From the NCBI GenBank assembly GCA_030463445.1, contig JAQGFW010012368.1, positions 1-21,799 of the forward strand: DNA of 21,799 nucleotides, written 5' to 3'. Positions within the stretch are counted from its first letter, which is position 1. Each line of letters opens with the position of its first letter. Positions 7,962 to 16,700 of the stretch are shown here, piece by piece. The notes beneath the pieces were generated by a model. It was not told where the DNA came from. It saw nothing but the letters and a program-made list of their open reading frames with translations, and ran no database searches. This stretch comes from Euplotes aediculatus (taxonomy: Eukaryota > Ciliophora > Spirotrichea > Euplotida > Euplotidae). The translations under genes were made by a program, and so were the position numbers.

Positions 7962-9467
7962 TTATCCTAATTTTTCGATTGCGGTTTTCAATCGGTTAAT
8001 GGTTTCAGTTTTACCGATAATCTCCATTGTGAGCATCAAATCTGGGCCTTTACCAAGACCTGTTACGCATAAACGCAATGCTTGCATTACTTTGCCAGGT
8101 TTGATTCCTGCCGCTTCGAGGTTAGCAAAAATAGCATCGTGGATATTCTGAGAAGTAAACGATTCTATACTGCCCAAAGATTCTTGAATAATACCGATGG
8201 CTTTGCGTGCATCATCATTCCATTTAGATTTGGCAACTTCTTCATCATAAACACTCGGAGCATCAAAAATAAATGGAACTTCTGCCGTAATCTCTTTCGG
8301 AAAAGTTACACGCTCTTTCATCAATTTTACGAGATTCAACGCCAATTCTTGTGTTTTAACTCTCGTATCTTGACTCTGAATCAAAGCTGCCAAGGTGGCA
8401 TCATCCATATTTTTGATATAGTGCTGATTAAACCATTTGGCTTTATCAACCATAAATCTGGCACCCGCTTTATGGATTTTTTCGAGAGAGAATACCTCGA
8501 TTAATTCATCCATCGAGAAGATTTCTTGCTCTGTACCCGGATTCCAGCCCAAAAATGCCAAGAAATTGACCAATGCTTCGGGTAAATAGCCGTCTTGTTT
8601 AAACCCTCTCGAAACACTACCATCGAATGGGTCAGTCCACTCCATCGGAAAAACCGGAAAATCGCCTAAAACACCATCTCTTTTGCTCAATTTACCGTTC
8701 CCTTCGGGTTTTAGAAGCAGTGGCAAATGGGCAAATTGCGGAGCTTCCCAACCAAATGCCTTGTAAAGCAAAACGTGCAACGGAGCTGATGGCAACCATT
8801 CTTCGCCACGGATTACGTGTGTAATACCCATCAAATGGTCATCGACGATATTGGCCAAATGATAGGTTGGCATTCCATCGGATTTTAATAAAACCTTATC
8901 GTCAATCGTCGAAGAATGCACCACAACCCAATCACGGATGATGTCTTTAAAACGGATTTCTTCTTTGAGTGGCACTTTCAATCTCACCACGTGCGGTTCA
9001 CCCGCCTCGATACGAGTCTTTACTTCGTCTGCCGATAACGTAATCGAGTTTTTCATCTGCATACGGGTTACAGCATTATAAGACTGATTATCTACATTGG
9101 CTTCTTCGAGGCGTTTACGCATGGCTTCGAGTTCTTCGGCGGTATCGAAAGCATAATACGCTTTGCCTTCGTTTATCAGCTTTTCGGCATATTCACGATA
9201 CATTTCTTTACGCTCCGACTGGCGGTATGGTGCATCGGGGCCACCCACGCCTTGCCCTTCATCAATCGTGATTCCGAGCCATTGTAAACTCTCTAAAATA
9301 TATTCTTCGGCACCTGGCACAAAGCGAGTTTGGTCGGTGTCTTCGATACGAAGTAGCATTTTCCCGCCCATTTTACGGGCAAAAAGATAATTGTATAAAG
9401 CCGTACGGACCCCGCCAATGTGCAGTGGACCTGTCGGACTCGGAGCAAATCTAACTCTTACAGACAT
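7962..9467 (-). CDS. gltX: Glutamyl-tRNA synthetase
   Basis: GltX charges tRNA-Glu with glutamate in the cytoplasm. The 501 residues are a normal length for a bacterial class I enzyme. The nucleotide-binding HIGH motif appears as PTGPLHIGGVRTALYN (residues 11-26), and the KMSKS loop appears as KLSKRDG before the anticodon-binding half. DTDQTR and YRQSERKEMY, typical of the glutamate- and acceptor-binding region, are also present. The connective segment has no zinc-type cysteine cluster, as in many Bacteroidota enzymes. The ATG at 9467 is preceded by a 60-base leader holding repeat words shared with the trpC leader, and by a probable promoter at 9529-9536. It is transcribed as a single gene with a hairpin at its end. 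Confidence 0.97.
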   Translation of the reverse strand: MSVRVRFAPSPTGPLHIGGVRTALYNYLFARKMGGKMLLRIEDTDQTRFVPGAEEYILESLQWLGITIDEGQGVGGPDAPYRQSERKEMYREYAEKLINEGKAYYAFDTAEELEAMRKRLEEANVDNQSYNAVTRMQMKNSITLSADEVKTRIEAGEPHVVRLKVPLKEEIRFKDIIRDWVVVHSSTIDDKVLLKSDGMPTYHLANIVDDHLMGITHVIRGEEWLPSAPLHVLLYKAFGWEAPQFAHLPLLLKPEGNGKLSKRDGVLGDFPVFPMEWTDPFDGSVSRGFKQDGYLPEALVNFLAFLGWNPGTEQEIFSMDELIEVFSLEKIHKAGARFMVDKAKWFNQHYIKNMDDATLAALIQSQDTRVKTQELALNLVKLMKERVTFPKEITAEVPFIFDAPSVYDEEVAKSKWNDDARKAIGIIQESLGSIESFTSQNIHDAIFANLEAAGIKPGKVMQALRLCVTGLGKGPDLMLTMEIIGKTETINRLKTAIEKLG

Positions 9468-9477
9468 AATTTATTGT

Positions 9478-9498
9478 GAATGAGTGAATTAGCGAATG
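9478..9498 (-). repeat. Leader repeat words shared with the trpC upstream region
   Basis: On the - strand the words ATTCACTCATTC (9478-9489) and CATTCGCTAATT (9487-9498) overlap just ahead of the gltX start codon. Both 12-base words also occur at 1707-1725 before trpC. In both places they lie within about 45 bases of the ATG and point the same way. The two blocks therefore look like copies of one small repeat. Confidence 0.6.
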
Positions 9499-9528
9499 AA
9501 TAATCTATCATTTACTAAATTGAGGGTG

Positions 9529-9536
9529 CAAAATTA
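9529..9536 (-). promoter_or_regulatory. Probable gltX promoter, -7 box TAATTTTG
   Basis: The - strand reads TAATTTTG, an exact match to the Bacteroidota primary sigma factor -7 box TAnnTTTG. It lies 61 bases before the gltX ATG, leaving a leader of about 55 bases. A convincing TTTG-type -33 element at the usual spacing is not obvious, which limits confidence. Confidence 0.4.
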
Positions 9537-9651
9537 CAACCAATTTTGTAGAATACTCACATCTTATTTATGATTATTATGTATTGATAATCATATTACT
9601 TTTTGGGATTTCCGATTAAATCTTCTACTATTGCTTATCAAAATTAAAATT

Positions 9652-9900
9652 ATGCTCGCCGAATTAGAGATAAAACCTGCTTTTCATCAGCTAATTGATG
9701 AGATTGATAATAAAGAATATTTGCGAGAACTATATGATAGTATCGCTGGACTGTTGATAAAAAAAACAGATACTCTGGATGGACTTAAACCCGATGAAAT
9801 AGAAAAACTACAAAAATCTATTATAGAAGCCCAAAACGGGCAACTTAGGTCGGATTCAGAAGTACGTCAGGAAATTGCACAAAAATGGTTTACCAAATAA
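9652..9900 (+). CDS. Antitoxin / addiction-module component
   Basis: This 82-residue helical, acidic protein resembles the addiction-module component family found before RelE/ParE-type toxins in Bacteroidota. The clue is the C-terminal pattern LKPDEIEKLQKSIIEAQNG, then a SDSEVRQEI segment and a final Trp-containing helix, which in that family wraps the toxin. I chose ATG at 9652 over a TTG seven codons earlier. Its last codons overlap the start of the toxin remnant by 16 bases, as in working pairs. The antitoxin frame itself looks whole, although its partner is broken. It may persist as an orphan antitoxin or simply be decaying. Confidence 0.7.
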   Translation: MLAELEIKPAFHQLIDEIDNKEYLRELYDSIAGLLIKKTDTLDGLKPDEIEKLQKSIIEAQNGQLRSDSEVRQEIAQKWFTK

Positions 9901-10171
9901 AATGGACTACGACCGCAGAATATGATTTTGATGAAGTTTTAGAGATAATTACAAGTTCTCAAAATGATGATATTGGTGTGAAATTCATACAAACTTTCTA
10001 CAAAAATTAGATATTTTAGCCGAAATGCCATTTATCGGAGTTCAATCACAATTGTATATTGGAATCAGGCGAATTTTGATTAACAAACGATATTCTTTGT
10101 TATACCAAATTGAAAAAGACGTGGTAATATTAATCCGTATTATTGACAACCGTAGTGCTTTTCAATTTTAA
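9885..10171 (+). pseudogene. Broken RelE/ParE-family toxin remnant
   Basis: The region directly after and overlapping the antitoxin reads as a RelE/ParE-family toxin of about the family's usual length, but it is not intact; about one break is apparent. The family is suggested by its N-terminal beta strand, by the position behind an addiction-module antitoxin, and by a C-terminal half typical of the fold. The remnant looks recent, because the rest of the family pattern is well kept. Its end overlaps the end of the facing DUF2480 gene by about four bases. Confidence 0.7.
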
Positions 10172-10686
10172 CCTTTCGGTTTTTTGTACAGCGGCACTGT
10201 GCTGCATGGCTCGCCAAACATCAGGCTCTGGACATACGGTTTTAATCGGCGGCTGATTTCGACATAAGCGGCTATCGGAACGGCCACTTTGCTACACCCT
10301 TTCACGACAACCCTTTTGCCTTCGTAATCGGCATAATTGATTTTTGAGAGAGCCTCTTCGTAGATTTTTCGTTCTAAATCATCTAAGTTTCCGAAAATAA
10401 ACATATTGGCATAAGGCTCTAAATGAAGTGCTACGAGCATGTATGCCCATGTCGGAACTATCGCATCTTCGGAGCAAATAATAGCTACGTTTTTGCCCGA
10501 ATACTGGCTCCAATCGTGGGTTTTTAAGAATTCTCTGAAATCTTTTTCTTTCAGAATCATCCCCATAAAAAGATTATCTTTGAGGTCATAAACGACCCGC
10601 TCGCCAGTATGATAAAAATCTTCTAAATCTAATGAGATTAAGCCACTATTGGCTACTCGATTGATAATTAATTCTTCTTCGGCCAT
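10168..10686 (-). CDS. DUF2480 family protein
   Basis: This 172-residue protein matches the DUF2480 family, which is almost limited to Bacteroidota and has no assigned function. Recognisable wording is NRVANSGLISLDLEDFY, MILKEKDFREFLKTHDWSQY, EDAIVPTWAYMLV, VVVKGCSKVAVP and the C-terminal SLMFGEPCSTVPLYKK. It has no signal peptide or membrane helix, so it is cytoplasmic. I chose ATG at 10686, where homology begins (MAEEELIINRV). A TTG at 10734 would add 16 residues translated across the hairpin at 10703-10722, which is unlikely. It lies 50 bases after the membrane protein gene on the same strand and is probably co-transcribed with it. Confidence 0.88.
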   Translation of the reverse strand: MAEEELIINRVANSGLISLDLEDFYHTGERVVYDLKDNLFMGMILKEKDFREFLKTHDWSQYSGKNVAIICSEDAIVPTWAYMLVALHLEPYANMFIFGNLDDLERKIYEEALSKINYADYEGKRVVVKGCSKVAVPIAAYVEISRRLKPYVQSLMFGEPCSTVPLYKKPKG

Positions 10687-10702
10687 TGCTAAAACATTTA
10701 CT

Positions 10703-10722
10703 GGCGAATCTGGTGATTCGCC
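10703..10722. repeat. Short perfect hairpin in the DUF2480 leader
   Basis: GGCGAATC (10703-10710) and GATTCGCC (10715-10722) form a perfect 8-base stem with a four-base loop (TGGT). It sits in the 50-base gap between the membrane-protein stop and the DUF2480 ATG. There is no T-run, so a terminator is unlikely. It may be a dispersed palindromic repeat or an mRNA stability element. Confidence 0.6.
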
Positions 10723-10736
10723 CCACGATAACAACG

Positions 10737-11675
10737 TTATTCTGTATCAGAAAGTTTATTTTCAGAATCGTTCGTTTCGACATCAATTGGCTCTTCGATG
10801 ATAGGTTGTGGAATAATTCTGACAGGAATCGGCTTTAATGAGTAATACTGGCAGGCGTTGCCCATCATCCAGTTTCGGATAAAGATTCGACCAAAAATAA
10901 ACAACTGTTGAATAATAAACATCACAATAATCGTGAACCCCGAAACCATACCGATTGAAGCATCTAAAAGCAGATAAATCAATGATAAAACCACAAAAAG
11001 ACCTATCATTATCCAATAAATACCGACGGCTTTGAGGTTTTTGAATACATAAACAAAAGCATCGGTGAAGGCATCCCAAATGCCTGATTGATTACGATAA
11101 ATGATGATTTTGGCAAAATCTCCGATATTCAAAACCAAAGTCATCAAGAATAACCAAATCATAAACGGAATCAAAAGGGCAAAAAAGAATGTACGCTCGG
11201 TACCGCCTTCGGCAATGAGAGCAAAAACAAAAAACAGTAATCCGCCCAAAAATACCACAATCAAAAACAAAATGAGTTGTATCAAAAACAACACAAGGTA
11301 TTTCAAAAAATATGATTTGCTATCTTTTAAGAAGTCGCTGATTCTGAAATCGTCATTCGCCTTACAGTATTTGGCAATTATTCCGCCCGAAAAAAATAGA
11401 TTTAGCACAAAATAAACGAAGCCCAAAATCAAAGCTATAGGAATCAAAGCTCCGATATTTTTGCCACTTTGACGCATAAAATCACTGAAAGTCGCAAAGT
11501 CGAAATCGTTGATAAGTTTATCTAACTCCATCGAATGATTAGCTCCTTTTTCGATTTGCCAAAACATTTGCGGAGCGAGAATTAACCCAAAAATAAGATT
11601 GATGATAAATATAAAAAGGCTCATTTGCCAATGGCGAGCGGTAAGTCTAAAAGCAATTTGTATGATGGTTAGCAT
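10737..11675 (-). CDS. Six-helix integral membrane protein of unknown function
   Basis: This 312-residue protein is not one I recognise. Hydrophobic segments lie at about 18-40, 74-98, 123-153, 163-190, 213-238 and 240-270, so six membrane passes in the inner membrane are likely. The soluble C-terminal tail (about 275-312) is Pro- and Glu-rich (PQPIIEEPIDVE) and acidic. The segment DAFTDAFVYVFKNLKAVGIYW is a hallmark-like amphipathic stretch seen in membrane proteins related to the DUF4013/glycerophosphoryl-diesterase membrane-domain type, but this is only a loose resemblance. A promoter-like TACTTTTG lies 65 bases upstream. The DUF2480 gene follows. Confidence 0.8.
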   Translation of the reverse strand: MLTIIQIAFRLTARHWQMSLFIFIINLIFGLILAPQMFWQIEKGANHSMELDKLINDFDFATFSDFMRQSGKNIGALIPIALILGFVYFVLNLFFSGGIIAKYCKANDDFRISDFLKDSKSYFLKYLVLFLIQLILFLIVVFLGGLLFFVFALIAEGGTERTFFFALLIPFMIWLFLMTLVLNIGDFAKIIIYRNQSGIWDAFTDAFVYVFKNLKAVGIYWIMIGLFVVLSLIYLLLDASIGMVSGFTIIVMFIIQQLFIFGRIFIRNWMMGNACQYYSLKPIPVRIIPQPIIEEPIDVETNDSENKLSDTE

Positions 11676-11739
11676 ATTGGCGTTTGATGGCAGGTTAGTT
11701 CATTGCATCAAATATGTTTGCTTCTTTATAAGCAAGCAA

Positions 11740-11772
11740 CAAAAGTACAATTTTAGGGCATTAATCAGCAAT
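11740..11772 (-). promoter_or_regulatory. Probable promoter of the membrane protein/DUF2480 unit
   Basis: On the - strand TACTTTTG (11740-11747) matches the Bacteroidota -7 box TAnnTTTG exactly. An ATTG (11769-11772) lies 21 bases upstream, near the position of the TTTG -33 element. The leader to the ATG at 11675 would be about 58 bases, similar to that predicted for gltX, and it contains a 6-base stem (TTGCTT/AAGCAA, 11718-11735). Confidence 0.45.
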
Positions 11773-11825
11773 GGTTGTTAAATAATTCTCTTAAATTCGT
11801 AAACTCAAATTAAGCATTAGCAACA

Positions 11826-12452
11826 TTGCAAGAACTCGAAAAACACTTAAAAAAACGAGAATCAACAACACTCGAATTCAAAAGTAGGATTGATAGCCCA
11901 TACAAGATTGCTCGTACGATTGTCGCTTTTGCCAATACTTCGGGCGGAACAGTTCTCGTAGGCATTAATGACGATAAAACTGTAAAAGGGATTTCGGCAT
12001 TGCCCGAAATCGAAAAACTCCAAAAAGCTCTTGAATTGATTGAGCCTCCGCTCGAAATCAAGTACGAAATTGTAATGTATCAAGAAAAACGTAAAGTATT
12101 GATTATCAATGTAAAAGAGAGTTTGCAGAAGCCTCATTCGGTTTTGAATCCCAAAAACGAAAAAGAAGTATTTGTAAGGGCCGATGATGCCACTGTTCCT
12201 GCCAGCAAGCAGATGATTCAGGTTTTGGAGAGGTTCGACACACAGCCCAATTCCGAATTGACTAATCAACCAAATATCAAAAAACTGACTCAATTTCTAC
12301 AAAAAAATAGGCGAATTACTGTGAAGCAATTCGCCAAATTGGTTAATATATCAGACCATCGAGCCGAAAAAACACTACAAGAATTGGTTTTTCGGGGGTA
12401 TTTACTTATGCTCGATACCCAACGACCCGTATGTTATGTTTTAAGGAAATAA
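11826..12452 (+). CDS. AlbA_2 (Schlafen-like) DNA-binding domain protein with C-terminal winged helix
   Basis: The protein has about 208 residues. The N-terminal part (about 10-125) is an AlbA_2 domain: RESTTLEFKSRID, ARTIVAFANTSGGTVLVGINDDKTVKG and, later, the VFVRADDATVPAS strand. This domain is found in putative transcriptional regulators and RecG-like helicase relatives. The C-terminal part (about 145-205, KKLTQFLQKNRRITVKQFAKLVNISDHRAEKTL) reads as a winged helix-turn-helix. It is probably a DNA-binding regulator; its targets are unknown. The frame has no ATG before about residue 80, and an in-frame stop at 11811 leaves TTG at 11826 as the only sensible start. It faces porV with only 7 bases between the two stops and has no same-strand partner. 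Confidence 0.8.
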   Translation: MQELEKHLKKRESTTLEFKSRIDSPYKIARTIVAFANTSGGTVLVGINDDKTVKGISALPEIEKLQKALELIEPPLEIKYEIVMYQEKRKVLIINVKESLQKPHSVLNPKNEKEVFVRADDATVPASKQMIQVLERFDTQPNSELTNQPNIKKLTQFLQKNRRITVKQFAKLVNISDHRAEKTLQELVFRGYLLMLDTQRPVCYVLRK

Positions 12453-12459
12453 ACGATTT

Positions 12460-13614
12460 CTACTGAACATCTGCCTCAGTTGGGTTATCTACTTGGCGTT
12501 TGTCTAAATCAAAAACTAATGAGATTCGCCAAGTATTTGCCAATGGACTACCCGTTGAGGTAGGAATCAAATATGCCAAATCTATACCATAGCTATCTTT
12601 AAGTTTTACGCCCAAACCTGCTGTTACGTAGCGACGACCACCTTTCGATGAAGCCTCAAAAAAGTACCCTCCACGAGCCGCAAACAAATCATTGTACCAA
12701 TACTCAAGACCTACCGAAGAGGTTACTTCACGAAGTTTTTCTCCGGCAGAAGCACCACCAAACGAGCTAAAAATACCATTAATTACACCTGTATTGGCAT
12801 ATTTCAATGGGTCAGTAGGGTCTGGTGTAGGTACGAGTAATTTATTAAAATCTAATAAGAAGTTAAATCTATTATGAGCATCAATTCTACGCCCAATGTT
12901 CGTTCCGATTTTTAGGTTTGTGGGTAAAAAATAAGCCTCACGCCCGTAGCTGATTTTACCTCCGATATTTGAAATAACTGCTCCAAACGAATAGTCTGTG
13001 CCTCTCTCTCGATTGATACTATTTTTTACATAATAAGCACTAATATCGCCCGATACTTGGTTGGCAGCTTTACTGGCTTGTTGGTTTACAACATAATCAC
13101 CGATTAGATTTGAGTGAATGTAGCGAAGGTTAATCCCCATTGAGAAATCACGGCTCAATTTACGGCTATACGCACCTGTCATCGAAAACTCACGTGATTG
13201 GAAATCGCCTGCGGTTTGACCTTGGGCAGTTGTAAATTCAATCTTACCTGGATTAAAATAGGTCATCGAGAAACCAAATGCTTGGTTTTTAGCTGCTTTT
13301 TTGAATCCTGAGATATGAGCAATAAACATATCATCAATCAATTCACGTAACCATGGTACATAAGACATACTCGCACCTACGTTTTTATCTACAAAAGCCA
13401 ATTTTGCAGCATTCCAATAAATTGAATTAGCATCTGGCGAAGAAGCTACACCTGCATCGCCTAAGGCGGCAGCTCTCGAATCTGGTGAAATTGTTAGGAA
13501 TGGTACTGCTGATGTAATGACCCTGGTACGAGATGTTGTTGTTTGCTGTGCATTAGCGATAATCGAGCCAAATAATACGGCACTTGTAAGCACAACTGAC
13601 AGTTTGCGTTTCAT
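12460..13614 (-). CDS. porV: Type IX secretion outer-membrane protein PorV
   Basis: PorV is a beta-barrel of the FadL type. It escorts type IX cargo from the translocon to the PorU sortase and is needed for surface delivery. The 384 residues start with a signal peptide ending in NAQQ (about 1-23). The family signature follows: VPFLTISPDSRAAALGDAGVASSPDANSIYWNAAKLAF. The remainder alternates beta strands such as FGFSMTYFNPGKIEF and LEYWYNDLFAARGGYFFE and ends in an aromatic-containing strand, TWRISLVFDLD, then a short tail. It lies 104 bases after porU on the same strand, the conserved porU-porV order. The gap holds two imperfect hairpins (13630-13659 and 13693-13712). Confidence 0.93.
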   Translation of the reverse strand: MKRKLSVVLTSAVLFGSIIANAQQTTTSRTRVITSAVPFLTISPDSRAAALGDAGVASSPDANSIYWNAAKLAFVDKNVGASMSYVPWLRELIDDMFIAHISGFKKAAKNQAFGFSMTYFNPGKIEFTTAQGQTAGDFQSREFSMTGAYSRKLSRDFSMGINLRYIHSNLIGDYVVNQQASKAANQVSGDISAYYVKNSINRERGTDYSFGAVISNIGGKISYGREAYFLPTNLKIGTNIGRRIDAHNRFNFLLDFNKLLVPTPDPTDPLKYANTGVINGIFSSFGGASAGEKLREVTSSVGLEYWYNDLFAARGGYFFEASSKGGRRYVTAGLGVKLKDSYGIDLAYLIPTSTGSPLANTWRISLVFDLDKRQVDNPTEADVQ

Positions 13615-13629
13615 ATTTTGGAGTTTTAA

Positions 13630-13659
13630 CCACTGAACTAAATAGCTGGTTTTCAGTGG
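13630..13659. repeat. Inverted repeat in the porV leader
   Basis: CCACTGAA (13630-13637) pairs with TTCAGTGG (13652-13659) around a 14-base loop, and the stem can continue by AA/TT after a one-base bulge. It ends 16 bases before the porV start codon. No T-run follows on the coding strand, so an mRNA leader structure is more likely than a terminator. Confidence 0.5.
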
Positions 13660-13692
13660 GTTTTAATAATTTTTTCTTTGTGTAACTACCGC

Positions 13693-13712
13693 TGTCTGAC
13701 TACCGTCTGACA
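13693..13712. repeat. Imperfect hairpin and direct repeat just after porU
   Basis: TGTCTGAC (13693-13700) and GTCTGACA (13705-13712) pair with one mismatch around the loop TACC. At the same time GTCTGAC is repeated directly. The element lies 7 bases beyond the porU stop. It could be a weak terminator, a processing site between porU and porV, or a copy of a dispersed palindrome. Confidence 0.5.
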
Positions 13713-13718
13713 AGTGCT

Positions 13719-16700
13719 TTATTTCCATACGATTCTACCTACGATATTTGCTTGGCTGGTCGTTGTTTTTGCCAATATTCGATAAAAGTAGATTCCTTTT
13801 TCAATCCACTTGGGCAATATAATCGGACTTAAATTTAAAATAGAATCGCAATTATAACAATTATCTTTGAATTCATAAACCAATTTGCCCAAAACGTCAT
13901 AAATTCCGACTTCCCACGCTATATCTTCACCTTCTCGATTGTGTTCGACTCTAAACTGAGTTTGTTCTGAGAATGGATTCGGAAAATTTACCGCCGATTT
14001 AATCTTAAATTTATTGGTTTCAACTATAAATTTTAACGCTGCCTCACCAGAATTATTATGATTATCCCAAATTTTTGATTTTACGGTGTAATTTCCTTCG
14101 GGAAGGTTCGTAAAATCGTATCGGACGATTCCTTTGGTATAATCTTCTTCGTTGCTAAAATACTCGTTTGCGATTATCTGCAAAGTATCGTTAAGTGTCA
14201 AAATCATCTCATGCCCGATACCCGCACGTGAAAGGTTAATACCATTTTCGTCCGATATTTTGGCAATCAATGTTGTATTTGACTGAACCACACCACCATC
14301 TCTGAAAGATTCAGAATCCATAAAAAGCAGAATCTGTGGCGGTTTCGTATCGGTAATCACATTTGTTTCGCCTCCCCCAATCAATATTTCCTCGCTCCCG
14401 ATGGCATCAAGCGTGCTGTCGGCGTTTAGTGCATAAAATCGGATTCTACCTTTACCAAGCTCGTAGTCAATATCTTTCGGAACCACAAACGTGACATTAA
14501 ATGTTCCGTTTTGTACCGTTGCTCTTCCTTCAAAAAGCTGGTTTGGATACGCCTCGTAGCTCATCTTTGTGCCTTTCGAGCCGAGTGTATTGAGTCTTTT
14601 TGATTTATCGAAAACAGATACAAAAATCGTTCCATTGAACCCACTCAACCGTGTTTTTTGGTCTATATTGCTCAATATTTCGCCTTCTAAAACTACTTTA
14701 GAGAGAGCCTTTAATTGCTCTTTTTCGGGATTCTGACCATTAACTTTCGTTAGTTTGATAGCTTCTTGCGGATACGCCAACGCCATCGAGGGGTCGCCAA
14801 GTAATGAAAAATTACGATTAAAAACCCCACTTATCGAATTATTCTTGGTTTCTCTAAAAATATCTCCGAGTCGTCGCAATTGCCCATTTTCAAATGTAAA
14901 AGCGGCTTTATAAAATTCTTGGCTCAGTAAATTATTGGTGTTTGAATACACCGGTCGAGTCGTAGTAAGCAAGCCTATGGCAGCTCCACGACGGCTCAAT
15001 ATTGCCAATTCGGCACCCGATGTTACGGCAGGATTATCATAACGCCCAAACTCACAGGTGGCAGTCAAGAAAATTGACATATTGTCGAGGTTTCGCCAAG
15101 ACTGAATCTGCCCAATGGTCAGCACTTTTTCTTCGGTCCAGCCAGTTTCGTCACCGTGTCCGTTGTAGTTTACAATCAATGAACCCTCATTTACCGCACG
15201 ATTGAGAGCCTTGTTAGCTTCGGGCGAAGTTGCTCCGTTGGGGGTTGAGATTTGCGGAAAAATATCAAGATATAACTTATTGATAATCAGGTTGTTATTC
15301 TGATTGAAAACCCGACCTGAAATCGCCTCGGCATCGAGTTGATGGTCGTAGCGATATTGGTCAATATCATCTGCCACAAAACTCAAACGCCCACGCCAAC
15401 GCCCAAACGAGCGTTTTGAAGTAGCGTAATGAATCAATTTATCTAATACGTGTTCGGCTTCTTCGACTGAGTTTACAGGTAATCGCCCGATACCAATATC
15501 GAGCGTATGATTGGATGAATAATCTTCGTTCCAATCGCCTTCCGATTCTTCAAAAAATCCAAAATAATCATCCGAAGAAAAAGTATTGACTGGATGAAAA
15601 GATTCTCGACTTTCGTAGGTCGGTATTAGGCTTTGGGGCTTGACTTCGGATAATTGATTGATGTTTTTATAGTCGAAGGACGTATCGCCAAAAAGTAATA
15701 AATATTTTAATTTTTGAGGATTTTTGAGCCACAAATACCTCGCAAAGTCACGGATGGCAGTGAGGTCTTCTTTGCCCGATGAAAACTCATTATAAATTTC
15801 ATTAGCGGTAACAACCAAGGTTTTTAACCCATCGTTTTTGAGCCTAAATTCAGCCAAACGATTCGCTTGATTTATCCAGTTATTTGCAGTAACTATCAGT
15901 AAATCAGGTGTTTCTGTGTTTTGAATATTCTGATTTATAATTTTATTTATACTTTTTGGTTCGAGCGTGTTGTCGTTATTAAAAAGCAAAAAAGTTTTGT
16001 AGGACTTCTTTGTAGCAACCCCAAAACTTGCTTGATTGCCGCTTAGCGTAAAATTTTGATTTATCGGATTGGTAGGATTTGTAATATCCCAAATCTTTAA
16101 TTGATTATTGGCATTTGCAATACTAAAAGTGACGTTTTCTAATGAATTGCTACCAACCGAACGCACAAAGGTTTGCGAGGCATAAACTTGTAGGTTTCGG
16201 TGAGCCTGAATCTCAAAATAGTTCAAATAAGCTGTGGTCGATGAACCTCCGTTTGGGTCAAACTGAAAACTCAGTTTCAAATCGTTTGTACCACCTATTT
16301 TAGTTCTAACAGTTTTTTTATTTTCGATACCTTTGATAGCGTATCGGTCGAGGTATATTGGTTCAAGCGTCTGGGTCGTAATGAGTTGTTCTTGATTAGC
16401 AGAGGATAATTTCAGATTCATAAAAGTTGTATTGGGCGATGCCCCCACGACCGATGAAGTTACCACCAAATCAGAAAAAGGGATGATTCCTTCCTGTTTT
16501 AAATCAAAATTTAGCGTTGAGTTCCCCACAAAACTTTCCCCGACCCATTCTCGACCCGAATTTGTCAAATTTTTTAGGTCGGATTCATGAAAAATGAAAT
16601 CATCAAAAGTAGCAATATTATTAGTCGAATTGATTGAATTTCGATTAGAGATTCGTAAACCTTTGGTATCACCAATGGTCAGAAAATAGTAAGTTGTATC

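Noticed and set aside
8082-8504. Long open frame of 140 codons on the + strand opposite gltX
   Set aside because: It is antisense to a clear gltX, has no family pattern and reflects the codon use of the real gene.
10687-10734. N-terminal extension of the DUF2480 protein from a TTG at 10734
   Set aside because: The added residues are encoded by a hairpin and precede the point where family similarity begins; ATG at 10686 is the better start.
11862-12293. Open frame of 143 codons on the - strand opposite the AlbA_2 gene
   Set aside because: The + strand frame has clear domain motifs, while the - frame has none.
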